This document shows positions 41,563 through 50,992 of a stretch of 64,000 nt of DNA, in pieces. Position numbers and translations under genes: made by a program. This stretch comes from CAVYTF01 sp963708205 (GTDB lineage Bacteria; Bacteroidota; Bacteroidia; Chitinophagales; Chitinophagaceae): contig OY970196.1 of NCBI GenBank assembly GCA_963708205.1, positions 1,736,001 to 1,800,000 of the forward strand, read 5' to 3'. Each line of letters starts with the position of its first letter. Within the stretch, counting starts at the first letter, position 1. Under the pieces are notes generated by a model. It saw nothing but the letters and a program-made list of their open reading frames with translations. It was not told where the DNA came from and did not search any database.

Positions 41563-44301
41563 TTGAAAAAGATTTGTATTATAATTTTTTTTAGTTGCTG
41601 TTTCATGAATTTGTACGCGCAGGATTATTCAAGCCGCGGCACAGATTTTTGGGCCGGTTATGGGTCACATTCTTCCATGTATAATTTAAATGGATCAATT
41701 AAACTTAATGGCGGAACACAGCAAATGATCTTTTATTTTTACTCAGCCGTTAACGCGAATGTCACAGTGCAAATACCGGCAACGGGATGGACACGCACCT
41801 ACAATGTTGCTGCGAATACTTTTGTAGAAAGCGATGCCATGCCAAAGACGGGACCTAATGATGCAAGAATAGATTCCGAAGGAGTCTTCAACAATGGCAT
41901 ACACATAACCAGCGATCAAAATATAGCGGCTTATGCACATATTTTTGATGCAGGCAGTTCTGCAACAACTCTTCTTTTACCCACAACTATTCTTGGGCAA
42001 AATTATTTTTCTTTAAACTTTACTCAAAAATCAGATAATCCAATTTCAAATTCATTTTGCTTTATTGTTGCAACGCAGGATAGCACAATTGTAATAGTAA
42101 CTCCTTCTGTAAAAACATTAAATCATCCTGCAAAAGTTCCTTTCACACAAACACTTCAGAAAGGTCAGATATTAAGTTTAATTGGAACAAATAATGGTAA
42201 TTTAATTCCGCCTTTTACAGGCGGAGATCTTACAGGAACACATATTGAAACGGAAAATAACAATGACTCTTCAGGCTGCAAACCAATTGCTGTTTTTTGC
42301 GGAAGCAGCAGCATAAGCATAAATTGCCAACCATCTTTATCATCAACATCAGATAATATTTTTCAGGAAGCGCTGCCTGCAAAGCTTAAGGGCAGAGAGT
42401 TTATAACAATACCTGCCAAAGATTTCTCGCATAATATTTATAGGGTTTTGGTATATGATACCGGAACGGTGGTAACAGAAAATGGCATACTGCTTACGCC
42501 TGTGAATAGTAAATATTATGAATTTGAAACGAATAAGACATCTGTGATTGAAAGCAATAAATCGGTTTCTGTTGCACAATATTTTACTTCAGCAAATACC
42601 TGTACCAACAATCTTATCGGCACAAATGGTGATCCCGAAATGATCTATCAAACACCTGTTCAGGAAGATTTTAATAATGCTGCTTTTTATTCAACAAGTC
42701 ATTCAAGTGCCACAATGCATTACGTAAATATTATTAAAAGATATAGAGATTCATCAATTACTTTAGACAACATACCTATTGAAGCTGCTTTTACCAGAGT
42801 TGCTTTTGATACAAATTATGCTACTGCCCAAATACAAGTTGCTGCAGGTATTCACCAGATACATACTGACTCGGCTTTTTCTGCAATCGCTTATGGTTAT
42901 GGAAATTTAGAAAGTTATGGTTATAATTTAGGTTTTGTAGATCTCGCAGGCCAGCCGCAGCTGGCAATAAAAAATCCCTACGGAGATTATATTCAGGCAA
43001 AAACGTGCAATGCAACATCATTCAAACTGGCAGTGAGTTTTCCTTTTGAGGCATCGAGTATTAATTGGGATTTTTTGAATAATAATAATTTATCACCCAA
43101 TAACAATATTTTTATTCCGAATCCGCAACCTGATAGTTTAGCGGCACCAGATACATTTGGGCTTTACAGATATACATTGCCGGCATTTTATACAACTGAC
43201 ACAATAATAAATATACCTGTTGTTATTACAGTAACAAAACCAACCGAAGATGGATGTTTTGATACTGCGCAATACAATCTCACCATTACCGTTTTTCCAA
43301 AACCTTCTGCAGATTGGCTAACAAACAGTAAAGCCTGTGAAAATGTACCAATGCAGTTTCAGGATAATTCTAATAATTATGGTGTTGGATTAAACCAATG
43401 GTTTTGGAATTTTGGAAATATCATAAAAGATAGTATTCAAAATCCCATTCAAAGTTTTCAGGCAGGAAATTACAATATAAGTTTACGATGTGTAGACACG
43501 ATCGGTTGTTTTGGTGATACAATAAAACCTTTGTTTGTAGCATCTTTTCCAATCGCAAGTTTTGGTATGCAGGGAAATGATTGTGTGGGAAGTTCTGTAA
43601 ATTTTCTTGACTCTTCATCTATTGAGTTGGGCAATATTTCTCAATGGAATTGGGACTTTGGTGATGGCTCTGCTTCTTCTTTACAAAATCCTTCAAAAAT
43701 TTTCTCATCTGCAGATACTTTAAATGTAAAATTATTTGTGTTGAATGCAGAAGGATGTTCGAGCGATACTATTTCAAAGCAATGGACCATATATCCATAT
43801 CCGCAGGTTAAAACACAACCAGACACATTTGTAGTTATAGGAAATTCAGTGCATTTGCAACCTGTTTATCAAGGCATTGATCTTCATTATTTATGGTCTC
43901 CGCCTTCTTATCTCAATAGTGATACTATTCCATATCCCTTTGCTTCGCCTATGGTAAGTACGTCTTACCAGGAAACAATTACCGGTGCCGGCGGCTGCGC
44001 AACGCGCGTAGAAACTTATGTTTACGTGATACAATTTTTAGAAATTCCAAATGCATTTTCTCCCAACGGAGATGGTATAAATGATACATGGGTTATTAAA
44101 AATATTGAGCGTTATGCAACCGCTTCGGTGCAGGTTTTTAACAGATACGGACAACCTGTTTTTTACTCTTCAGGTTTTTATAAACCATGGGATGGAACTT
44201 ATAATGGAAAGCCTTTGCCTGTTGGTACATATTATTATATCATCAATCCCAAAAATAAATATGTGCCGCAAAGCAGTGGCTACGTTGTTATTTTGAGATA
44301 A
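41563..44301 (+). CDS. T9SS type B cargo: IgGFc-binding-like, PKD and CHU_C protein
   Basis: A 912-residue secreted protein. The TTG start at 41563 is chosen because it gives a complete signal peptide (MKKICIIIFFSCC ... LYAQ); the first ATG lies inside it. The N-terminal 300 residues (GTDFWAGYGSH, ANVTVQIPATGW, ITSDQNIAAYAHI) resemble the IgGFc-binding N-terminal domain. PKD-like domains follow, including QWNWDFGDGSAS near 698. The last 85 residues are a CHU_C gliding-motility-associated C-terminal domain (IPNAFSPNGDGINDTWVI, WDGTYNGKPLPVGTYYY), a type B signal for export and surface attachment by T9SS. Probably an adhesin; no enzyme domain is visible. Confidence 0.88.
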   Translation: MKKICIIIFFSCCFMNLYAQDYSSRGTDFWAGYGSHSSMYNLNGSIKLNGGTQQMIFYFYSAVNANVTVQIPATGWTRTYNVAANTFVESDAMPKTGPNDARIDSEGVFNNGIHITSDQNIAAYAHIFDAGSSATTLLLPTTILGQNYFSLNFTQKSDNPISNSFCFIVATQDSTIVIVTPSVKTLNHPAKVPFTQTLQKGQILSLIGTNNGNLIPPFTGGDLTGTHIETENNNDSSGCKPIAVFCGSSSISINCQPSLSSTSDNIFQEALPAKLKGREFITIPAKDFSHNIYRVLVYDTGTVVTENGILLTPVNSKYYEFETNKTSVIESNKSVSVAQYFTSANTCTNNLIGTNGDPEMIYQTPVQEDFNNAAFYSTSHSSATMHYVNIIKRYRDSSITLDNIPIEAAFTRVAFDTNYATAQIQVAAGIHQIHTDSAFSAIAYGYGNLESYGYNLGFVDLAGQPQLAIKNPYGDYIQAKTCNATSFKLAVSFPFEASSINWDFLNNNNLSPNNNIFIPNPQPDSLAAPDTFGLYRYTLPAFYTTDTIINIPVVITVTKPTEDGCFDTAQYNLTITVFPKPSADWLTNSKACENVPMQFQDNSNNYGVGLNQWFWNFGNIIKDSIQNPIQSFQAGNYNISLRCVDTIGCFGDTIKPLFVASFPIASFGMQGNDCVGSSVNFLDSSSIELGNISQWNWDFGDGSASSLQNPSKIFSSADTLNVKLFVLNAEGCSSDTISKQWTIYPYPQVKTQPDTFVVIGNSVHLQPVYQGIDLHYLWSPPSYLNSDTIPYPFASPMVSTSYQETITGAGGCATRVETYVYVIQFLEIPNAFSPNGDGINDTWVIKNIERYATASVQVFNRYGQPVFYSSGFYKPWDGTYNGKPLPVGTYYYIINPKNKYVPQSSGYVVILR

Positions 44302-44328
44302 CAAAATCGTGTGATAAAGTCTGCTTTC

Positions 44329-44336
44329 TATCTTTG
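44329..44336 (+). promoter_or_regulatory. -7 element TATCTTTG, predicted leaderless gene
   Basis: Exact TAnnTTTG match ending 5 nt before the ATG at 44342. No -33 element is evident. Confidence 0.45.
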
Positions 44337-44341
44337 TTTAC

Positions 44342-45424
44342 ATGCGAATTGTTATTGCAATAAAAAAAAATGATGTTCTAGCAAATACTTATTGCAATAA
44401 TATTTTTCTCCTGCTTAAAAAAATTGCGGCGGATCAATTTCACGAAATCATAGAAACTTCCAATTTTATTTTATCAGAAAAATCTTTGCCTGAAAATTTG
44501 TTTTTATTTATTTTAATTGAAAAAGAAAAACCATCTCTTTTGAAATTATTTGATGATATAAGGTTCTCTTTAATGGTAAAAAAAATAAAAGCTGAGTTGA
44601 TCATTAATTTAAGCGCTATAAGTTTTAAAACGCTGAAAGTGCAGCAGCTATTGGTTTTACAGGATACCTTTCATTTAAAAAAACCAGAACAAAAAATAAT
44701 TAAAAAAAATTTTCAGTCAATATTTATACTTACCAAAACAAATAATGAAAAAAATTTTATACAAAAAAAATTCTCTTTTGATGAAAAAAAAATAAAATTA
44801 ATTTATCCTTCTGTTACAGATATTTTTCAACCAATATCTTTTTCTCAACGCAGCTTAATACAACAAAAATATGCCGAAGGAAAAGAATTCTTTAGTGTTT
44901 ATTTAAGCAATGGTGAGGAAAATTTAATTAGTATTTTAAAATCATTTTCAATATTTAAGAAATGGCAGCAAAGCAAAATGAAGTTGCTTATAATTGATCT
45001 TTTCAAAAATTCAAATCAAGATTTTATTAAAAGATTAGAACAATATAAATATAGAAAAGATGTGCAAATAATTTCTGTTTCAGATAAAAAAGATCATGCA
45101 TTATTGCTCGCTTCTTCATATGCTTTATTGCATTTTCCCAAAAATAATAATGATATAATATTACCCGCAAAGTCTTTGCAGTGTGGCATTCCGGTCATTT
45201 GTCGAAATAATGAAAACATGCAGGAAATTTGCGGCGACGGTGCATTATATTCTGAAAATGATTTGCCTGAAACAATAGGAAAGCAAATGAATATTTTATA
45301 TAAGGATGAAATATTTCGCAATAAAATGATTGTTGAAATATCAAACAATAGAGAACGATTCAGCATCAAAAAAAATGCAATGGAGTTTTGGAATTTTATG
45401 AAAGTGATGGTAGATGTCAAATGA
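44342..45424 (+). CDS. Divergent GT4-like glycosyltransferase
   Basis: A 360-residue, Lys/Ile-rich protein of probable GT-B fold. IKLIYPSVTDIFQPIS near 155 resembles the linker of GT4 enzymes, LLLASSYALLHFPKN near 258 and ILPAKSLQCGIPVICRNN with MQEICGDGALY near 280-305 match the donor-binding C-terminal half. The usual EX7E motif is degraded (HFPKNNNDIILPAK in place of PSxxEGFGLPxLEA), so catalysis by the normal residues is uncertain. It is AT-rich, unlike more conserved neighbours. Donor and acceptor are unknown. Confidence 0.65.
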   Translation: MRIVIAIKKNDVLANTYCNNIFLLLKKIAADQFHEIIETSNFILSEKSLPENLFLFILIEKEKPSLLKLFDDIRFSLMVKKIKAELIINLSAISFKTLKVQQLLVLQDTFHLKKPEQKIIKKNFQSIFILTKTNNEKNFIQKKFSFDEKKIKLIYPSVTDIFQPISFSQRSLIQQKYAEGKEFFSVYLSNGEENLISILKSFSIFKKWQQSKMKLLIIDLFKNSNQDFIKRLEQYKYRKDVQIISVSDKKDHALLLASSYALLHFPKNNNDIILPAKSLQCGIPVICRNNENMQEICGDGALYSENDLPETIGKQMNILYKDEIFRNKMIVEISNNRERFSIKKNAMEFWNFMKVMVDVK

Positions 45425-45457
45425 TGTTGGTTAAATTTCATCCAAATTTTTGATACT

Positions 45458-45465
45458 TAACTTTG
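45458..45465 (+). promoter_or_regulatory. -7 element TAACTTTG of gldC
   Basis: Exact TAnnTTTG match 19 nt before the ATG at 45485. It may drive the envelope gene block that begins with gldC. Confidence 0.45.
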
Positions 45466-45484
45466 TAATCTTTTAATATTGAAT

Positions 45485-45832
45485 ATGCCTGTTTCTACAA
45501 TTACAATTGATGTGCAATTAGACGATAATAAAGTGCCTGAAAAAATCCTATGGAAGGCAAGTGCGAGCACTGCAGATATGCAGCAAAATGCAAAAGCTGT
45601 AATGCTTTCGCTTTGGGATGGGGCTGAAAAAAATGCTTTACGCATTGACCTTTGGACGAAAGAAATGATGGTTGATGAAATGGCAGATTTTTATTATCAA
45701 ACGTTTATAACAATGGCAGATAGTTTTTCCCGTGCGACAGGCCAGCAAAGCCTTTCAGACGAGTTGATAAATTTTGCAAAAGAATTTAACCGCAAATTCA
45801 AAGCCATACAATTGAAGGAAAATAAAGTATAA
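45485..45832 (+). CDS. gldC: Gliding motility protein GldC
   Basis: A 115-residue cytosolic protein of the GldC family, which is restricted to Bacteroidota. STITIDVQLDDNKVPEKILW at the start, AVMLSLWDGAEKNALRIDLW and MADFYYQTFITMADSFSRAT are family hallmarks. GldC assists gliding and T9SS in flavobacteria, but the mechanism is unclear and the gene also occurs in non-gliders. The ATG at 45485 is preferred over the TTG six bases upstream. It opens a co-directional block of envelope genes. Confidence 0.9.
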   Translation: MPVSTITIDVQLDDNKVPEKILWKASASTADMQQNAKAVMLSLWDGAEKNALRIDLWTKEMMVDEMADFYYQTFITMADSFSRATGQQSLSDELINFAKEFNRKFKAIQLKENKV

Positions 45833-45879
45833 AACATTGACAAAACTTCATTTTATAAAATTCTAAAAAATAAAAGAAT

Positions 45880-46329
45880 ATGAGTTTAGAGCAAAAAGTA
45901 ATGGCAGATATGAAAGATGCAATGAAGGCAAAAGATGAAGCTGCTTTGCGTGGCTTGCGCGCTATAAAAGCTGAGATAATAAAAGCAAAAACAGAACCTG
46001 GCGCAAATGGCGAAATTTCTGAGGACGAAGAATTGAAATTGCTTTCGAAAATGGTGAAGCAAAGAAAAGATTCCTTAACTATTTTTCAACAGCAAAACCG
46101 CGCAGATCTTGCAAAAAAAGAAGAAGAAGAAATTGCAGTGATTGAAAAATTTTTACCAAAACAATTAAGTGCAGATGAGTTGAAATCAACATTAAAAAAA
46201 ATTATTGAAACAGTTGGCGCAAAGTCTGCAGCAGACATGGGCAAAGTTATGGCAGCAGCAACAAAACAGCTTGCGGGGCAGGCAGATGGCAAAACCATTT
46301 CAATGGCTGCGAAGGAATTATTGCAATAG
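45880..46329 (+). CDS. GatB/YqeY domain protein
   Basis: A 149-residue YqeY-family protein, related to the C-terminal helical domain of GatB but free-standing. MSLEQKVMADMKDAMKAKDE, ALRGLRAIKAEIIKAKTEPG and GKVMAAATKQLAGQADGKTI are typical. It is cytosolic and likely helps tRNA-dependent amidation or tRNA binding, though this is unproven. It lies 47 bp after gldC and 60 bp before the CvpA gene. Confidence 0.92.
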   Translation: MSLEQKVMADMKDAMKAKDEAALRGLRAIKAEIIKAKTEPGANGEISEDEELKLLSKMVKQRKDSLTIFQQQNRADLAKKEEEEIAVIEKFLPKQLSADELKSTLKKIIETVGAKSAADMGKVMAAATKQLAGQADGKTISMAAKELLQ

Positions 46330-46389
46330 TTTATTGAATGGTGGATACTTATTTTTTATACTTTGTCGTTCATCATTCATTAAAAACAA

Positions 46390-46926
46390 ATGATTGATAT
46401 AATTTTTTTGATATTGCTTTTGCTTGCGCTTTTTAAGGGAATGCGTGTAGGGTTTGTCTTAGCAATATTCTCTTTTTTAGCAAGCATTATAGGTTTGGCT
46501 GCTGCCTTAAAACTGTCTGCTATCCTGGCTTCCAGGCTTCATAAGTCTACAAATATCGGCGAACGGTGGCTTCCTTTTTTATCATTTATTATAATTCTTA
46601 TTGCAGTATCAATTATTGTAAAATTGGTGGCGCGATTAATACAAAAGGCAATTAATATTGCAATGCTGGGCCTTATAAATAAACTTGCAGGCTTTTTATT
46701 ATACGCCATTTTATATACAATAATTTATAGTGTTATTTTATTTTATGCATCGCAAATGAATTTGATAAAGCCAGCAACAATTGCCGCATCAAAAACTTAT
46801 GATTTTATTGAGCCATGGGGTCCAAAAATAATGGATGCTTTAGGCTCGGTAATTCCATTGTTTAAAGATCTTTTTATTCAATTAGAAAATTTTTTTAATA
46901 GCGCGGCGCAAAAAGCAGGTAGCTAA
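46390..46926 (+). CDS. CvpA-family membrane protein
   Basis: A 178-residue CvpA protein with four membrane helices (IIFLILLLLALFKGMRVGF at the start, then FLASIIGLAAAL, FIIILIAVSIIVKLVARLI, LLYAILYTIIYSVILFYAS). CvpA was named for colicin V production and affects envelope homeostasis in several bacteria. The short cytosolic or periplasmic tail is neutral. It sits in the gldC-to-skp block, between yqeY and an alpha/beta hydrolase. Confidence 0.88.
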   Translation: MIDIIFLILLLLALFKGMRVGFVLAIFSFLASIIGLAAALKLSAILASRLHKSTNIGERWLPFLSFIIILIAVSIIVKLVARLIQKAINIAMLGLINKLAGFLLYAILYTIIYSVILFYASQMNLIKPATIAASKTYDFIEPWGPKIMDALGSVIPLFKDLFIQLENFFNSAAQKAGS

Positions 46927-46994
46927 GACATACTTATTATTTCTGTATTTTAGCGACCTTTATAACAATATTTAGTTTTAGAGAAGAAAAGAAA

Positions 46995-47774
46995 ATGAGT
47001 TATCAATTAAAGCAGCACGAAAAGTTTAAATTCATAGAAGAAGGTGAAGGCGAACCTTTAATGTTACTTCATGGGTTGTTTGGCGCTATGAGCAATTTTA
47101 AAGATCTGGTTGATTATTTCAAAAAAGATTATAAAGTAATTGTTCCCATTTTACCATTGTTCGAGCTTGATTTATTTCATACCACCGTTGGCGGAATGGC
47201 CAAATATGTAAACAGATTTATTGAGGCAAGAGGGTATGATAATATTCATTTGCTCGGCAACTCACTGGGCGGTCATGTAGCATTGATACATATTTTAAAG
47301 TATCCTGAAAAAATCAGGTCGCTTATTTTAACCGGCAGTTCCGGTTTGTTTGAAAACGGCATGGGTGATAGTTATCCGAAGCGCGGTGATTATGAATACA
47401 TCAAACGAAAAACAGAAGTTACATTTTATGATCCCGCAACAGCAACAAAAGAATTGGTAGATGAAGTGTTTGAAATAACCAATAACCGTTTGAAAGTTAT
47501 AAAAATAATTGCACTTGCAAAAAGCGCTATTAGAAATAATTTGGGTGAAGAATTAAATCAAATAAAACAACCAACACTTTTGATTTGGGGAAATAATGAT
47601 ACCATAACGCCGCCCTTTGTTGCGCAGGAATTTAATAAATTAATTCCTGCAAGCGAATTGTATTTTATTGATAAATGCGGGCATGCACCAATGATGGAAG
47701 TGCCTGATGAGTTCAATAAAATTTTAGAACAATTTCTTATAAGATTAAAAGAAAATGCTGCAACCTTAAGCTGA
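46995..47774 (+). CDS. Alpha/beta-hydrolase
   Basis: A 259-residue cytosolic alpha/beta-hydrolase fold enzyme. The oxyanion region is LLHGLFGAMSNF, the nucleophile elbow GNSLGG (Ser90), the acid WGNNDTITPP near 200 and the histidine CGHAPMME near 230, so the triad is intact. The closest relatives are MhpC-like C-C hydrolases or esterases; the substrate is unknown. It is conserved in this gene order in other Bacteroidota, suggesting a link with the envelope, which is inference. Confidence 0.87.
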   Translation: MSYQLKQHEKFKFIEEGEGEPLMLLHGLFGAMSNFKDLVDYFKKDYKVIVPILPLFELDLFHTTVGGMAKYVNRFIEARGYDNIHLLGNSLGGHVALIHILKYPEKIRSLILTGSSGLFENGMGDSYPKRGDYEYIKRKTEVTFYDPATATKELVDEVFEITNNRLKVIKIIALAKSAIRNNLGEELNQIKQPTLLIWGNNDTITPPFVAQEFNKLIPASELYFIDKCGHAPMMEVPDEFNKILEQFLIRLKENAATLS

Positions 47775-47810
47775 TTTTTTTTGTCTCTTAACAATTATAA
47801 TTTATTCTGA

Positions 47811-48470
47811 ATGTTGGCATCACAGCTTATTAATGCACAATTTCCCTTGCTGGATACAGATGATAAAGTTTCATTTGCGCTGCAATTAATGAGCGACTTT
47901 GACATACAACAATTGCCTGTTGTAACAGAAAATATATTTCTTGGTTTGATTGATAAAGATGATTTGCTTGATGCAAATGAAAATGATACATTAGAAACAT
48001 TAAATCAAAGCTTCATCAAACTTTCTATTTTACCAGATGAGCATTTTTTATTTGCACTTCGACTTTGTGCAGAGTTAGGATTGGCAGTAGTTCCCGTAGT
48101 TTCAAAAGAAAAGGAACTTGTTGGAATTATTACACCCAAAGATCTGTTGCATGCGCTTAACACTTATGTAGGTCAGGATGAGCCGGGCGGAATTATTGTA
48201 ATGGAAATGGAAAAGAAAAGTTACTCATTTGGTGAAATAAGCCGACTGGTGGAAACTAATGATGCTGCCATTACACAATTAAATTCATCCGTTAATAAAT
48301 CTAATGGCATTTTTACTGTAACAATTAAAGTAAACAAGTTAGAAATTTCTGATATTATTGCTACACTTCAGCGATATGATTATAATATCATTTACTATTT
48401 TGGCGAAGAATTGTATGAAAATGAGTTGAAAGAAAATTATGATTTATTGATGAATTATTTAAGAATGTAA
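47811..48470 (+). CDS. CBS-domain pair protein
   Basis: A 219-residue cytosolic protein. A tandem CBS pair fills the first 120 residues (LQLMSDFDIQQLPVVTENIF and LCAELGLAVVPVVSKEKELV ending in GIITPKDLLHAL), a module that usually senses adenine nucleotides. The C-terminal 95 residues look ACT-like (IIVMEMEKKSYSFGEISRLV, GIFTVTIKVNKLEISDIIAT), a common partner of CBS. It has no catalytic motif, so a sensor or regulator is likely. It lies 37 bp after the hydrolase. Confidence 0.82.
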   Translation: MLASQLINAQFPLLDTDDKVSFALQLMSDFDIQQLPVVTENIFLGLIDKDDLLDANENDTLETLNQSFIKLSILPDEHFLFALRLCAELGLAVVPVVSKEKELVGIITPKDLLHALNTYVGQDEPGGIIVMEMEKKSYSFGEISRLVETNDAAITQLNSSVNKSNGIFTVTIKVNKLEISDIIATLQRYDYNIIYYFGEELYENELKENYDLLMNYLRM

Positions 48471-48588
48471 AAAGATTTTTTTAATACTTTCTTAATTTAT
48501 TGCTCTGATGTTAAAACACTAAACACAAAATTGTTTCCTACTTCAAATCCTTATTTTTACCATTCATTTTATAATCATAATCTTTTGA

Positions 48589-50025
48589 ATGGCGCTTGCC
48601 TCGCGGTTTATAATGTTGTGTGTTGGTTTGGGGCTATGCATTTTTAGTGCTGCACAAAGTGACTCCGCTTTATACAAAACAAATATTTTTCTTCCTCCTG
48701 ATTCCTGCTTAAAAAATTCGTTGCTGTATGTTGCTGCCATTAAAATAAATGGAAATAAGAGAACAAAAGGCTACATTATTGACCGGGAAATTCCTTTTAA
48801 AACAGGAGATTATATTCATGAAAGCGACATTCGGAAAGAAATAGAAAAAGCACGTGAGCAAATTGTAAACACACAATTATTTGTTGATGTGCAGGTGTAT
48901 ATTTCAAAGCGGCAAAACGATCTAATTTATTTTAATGTTGATGTAAAAGAAAGATGGTATTTGTTTCCTTTGCCCTACTTCAAACTCGTTGATAGAAATT
49001 TTAATGAATGGTGGGTGCAGGATAAAGCGAGTCTCGACCGTGTTAATTACGGCTTGAAGTTCACACAAAATAATGTGAGTGGTAGAAATGATAATCTGAA
49101 TATTTTTTTAATTAATGGATATAACAGAGAAGTTGATATAAAATATATTCAGCCTTTTGCAGACAAAAATCTAAAGAACGGTTATGAATTCAGCCTCATT
49201 TATTCGGGACAGCATCAAATAGATTACGGCACAGATCTAAGCAAGCCGTTAACTTACCAGGAAGGCGGCTTTGCCTCACATCTTTTGAAAGTAGAAGCAA
49301 GCTATTTATACAGACCGAGAGTAAAAACGCGTCATAGTTTCAGTATCGGATATATTGATGCGAAAATCTCTGATTCAGCTTTTAATTTAAATCACGATTA
49401 TTTTTCTCATAATTTAAAAGATATTCGCTATCCCACCTTTGTTTACACAATCCAATATGTTGATGTTGATAACATCGCTTATCCCACAAAAGGATTTCTT
49501 GGAGATTTTTCTTTTATAAAAAGTGGCATAAGCAGAAATATAAATTTATGGCAGCTGCAAACACATCTTTCTTATACCATTCCAATAGTTCCTAAAGTAC
49601 AATTGCAATTTACGGCTGGCGGCATTTTAAAAATGCCTTTTCAGCAACCATTTTATAATCGCCAGCTTTTTGGTTATGGCGATATTTATTTACAGGGGTT
49701 GGAATATTATGTTATTGACGGCGTTGCGGGCGGGGTTTTAAGAACGACTTTACGCAGACAAATGTTCGCCTTCAATTTAGATACACATTTAAAAAGTAAG
49801 ACGTATCATCATATTCCATTTAGATTTTATTTCAAAACTTATGGCAATCTGGGATATGCTTATAATCCTGATCCCGGCAACAGTTTGCTCAATAATAAAT
49901 TACTTAGAACCGGCGGCTTTGGTTTAGATATTGTAACCATCTACGACATTGCTTTTAAAATTGAGTACAGCTTTAACCAGCTTGGTGGTCAGGGAATATT
50001 TATTCATACCGGGCAGGATTTTTAG
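48589..50025 (+). CDS. Short Omp85-family outer-membrane protein with one POTRA domain
   Basis: A 478-residue exported protein. A signal peptide (ends IFSAAQ) is followed by a single POTRA-like domain (VAAIKINGNKRTKGYIIDRE, IPFKTGDYIHESDIRKEIEK, about 45-125) and a membrane barrel of the Omp85 type, ending in an aromatic residue (HTGQDF). It is about half the length of BamA and lacks the five-POTRA array. Its role is unknown: outer-membrane protein or lipid insertion is possible. It is placed 38 bp before nadK and about 3 kb upstream of true bamA. ATG at 48613 is a second possible start. Confidence 0.8.
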   Translation: MALASRFIMLCVGLGLCIFSAAQSDSALYKTNIFLPPDSCLKNSLLYVAAIKINGNKRTKGYIIDREIPFKTGDYIHESDIRKEIEKAREQIVNTQLFVDVQVYISKRQNDLIYFNVDVKERWYLFPLPYFKLVDRNFNEWWVQDKASLDRVNYGLKFTQNNVSGRNDNLNIFLINGYNREVDIKYIQPFADKNLKNGYEFSLIYSGQHQIDYGTDLSKPLTYQEGGFASHLLKVEASYLYRPRVKTRHSFSIGYIDAKISDSAFNLNHDYFSHNLKDIRYPTFVYTIQYVDVDNIAYPTKGFLGDFSFIKSGISRNINLWQLQTHLSYTIPIVPKVQLQFTAGGILKMPFQQPFYNRQLFGYGDIYLQGLEYYVIDGVAGGVLRTTLRRQMFAFNLDTHLKSKTYHHIPFRFYFKTYGNLGYAYNPDPGNSLLNNKLLRTGGFGLDIVTIYDIAFKIEYSFNQLGGQGIFIHTGQDF

Positions 50026-50063
50026 TGTTGTATTTTTAAATACTTTGTGATAAATAATTTTGA

Positions 50064-50921
50064 ATGAAAGTTGCCATTTATAGCCGTGGAATTGAAGAAC
50101 ACCAGCACGAAGAATTGGAAAATTTATTCGAAAAACTCCAAAAGCACAATATAAAATATTGTCTCTACGAAACACTTTCAGAAAAATATAAAGACATACA
50201 AACATTCTCCGGCGGTGATGATCTTGATGATAGTTTTGATTTTTTAATAAGTCTTGGCGGAGATGGAACATTACTCGATTGTGTTGTGCTCGTGGGCAAT
50301 AAAAACATTCCTATACTGGGTATTAATTTCGGGAGGTTGGGTTTTCTCGCAGGCATCAGCAAAGATGAATTGGAAGTAGCAGTTGATGCACTCATTAACA
50401 GCACGTATGTGATTGATAAAAGAACACTCATTCATCTCGATGCTGATATGCCGCTGTTTGGCAGCACGCCTTTTGCGCTGAATGATTTTGCAATTCACAA
50501 AAGAGATATTTCACCTATGATTAAAATTCACACATATCTCAATGGTGAATTTTTAAATACTTATTGGGCTGATGGTTTAATAGTAGCAACCCCAACAGGC
50601 TCTACAGGTTACAACATGAGCTGCAACGGACCTATTGTTTTTCCTGAAGCTTCGAGTTTTGTTATCACACCTGTTGCGCCGCACAATCTTAATATTCGTC
50701 CCATAGTAGTTCCTGATGGTAATATTATTTCGTTTGAAGTGGAAGGAAGAAATGATGATTTTATTTGTGTGCTTGATGCACGAAGAGAAATTGTACATAA
50801 AAGTATTCAGCTGGCAATCAAAAAAGAAAGCTTCACCGTTGGACTTATTCGTTTGAATGAAAATAGTTTTCTTTCTACATTGCGCAATAAACTTACCTGG
50901 GGTTTGGATAAAAGAAATTAG
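50064..50921 (+). CDS. nadK: NAD kinase
   Basis: Phosphorylates NAD to NADP in the cytosol. The 285 residues carry LISLGGDGTLLD (GGDGT at 65-69), INFGRLGFLAG and ATPTGSTGYNMSCNGPIV, the ATP/NAD-binding motifs of the family, with the C-terminal VEGRNDDFICVLDARRE. Length is standard. It is conserved at this site, between the short Omp85 and porG-like genes, in related genomes. Confidence 0.95.
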   Translation: MKVAIYSRGIEEHQHEELENLFEKLQKHNIKYCLYETLSEKYKDIQTFSGGDDLDDSFDFLISLGGDGTLLDCVVLVGNKNIPILGINFGRLGFLAGISKDELEVAVDALINSTYVIDKRTLIHLDADMPLFGSTPFALNDFAIHKRDISPMIKIHTYLNGEFLNTYWADGLIVATPTGSTGYNMSCNGPIVFPEASSFVITPVAPHNLNIRPIVVPDGNIISFEVEGRNDDFICVLDARREIVHKSIQLAIKKESFTVGLIRLNENSFLSTLRNKLTWGLDKRN

Positions 50922-50992
50922 ATTTGAAATCATAGCTTACATAACAAAATTTTCATTTCGCCGTTTTTAATACAATCATTTATTTTGCATGC

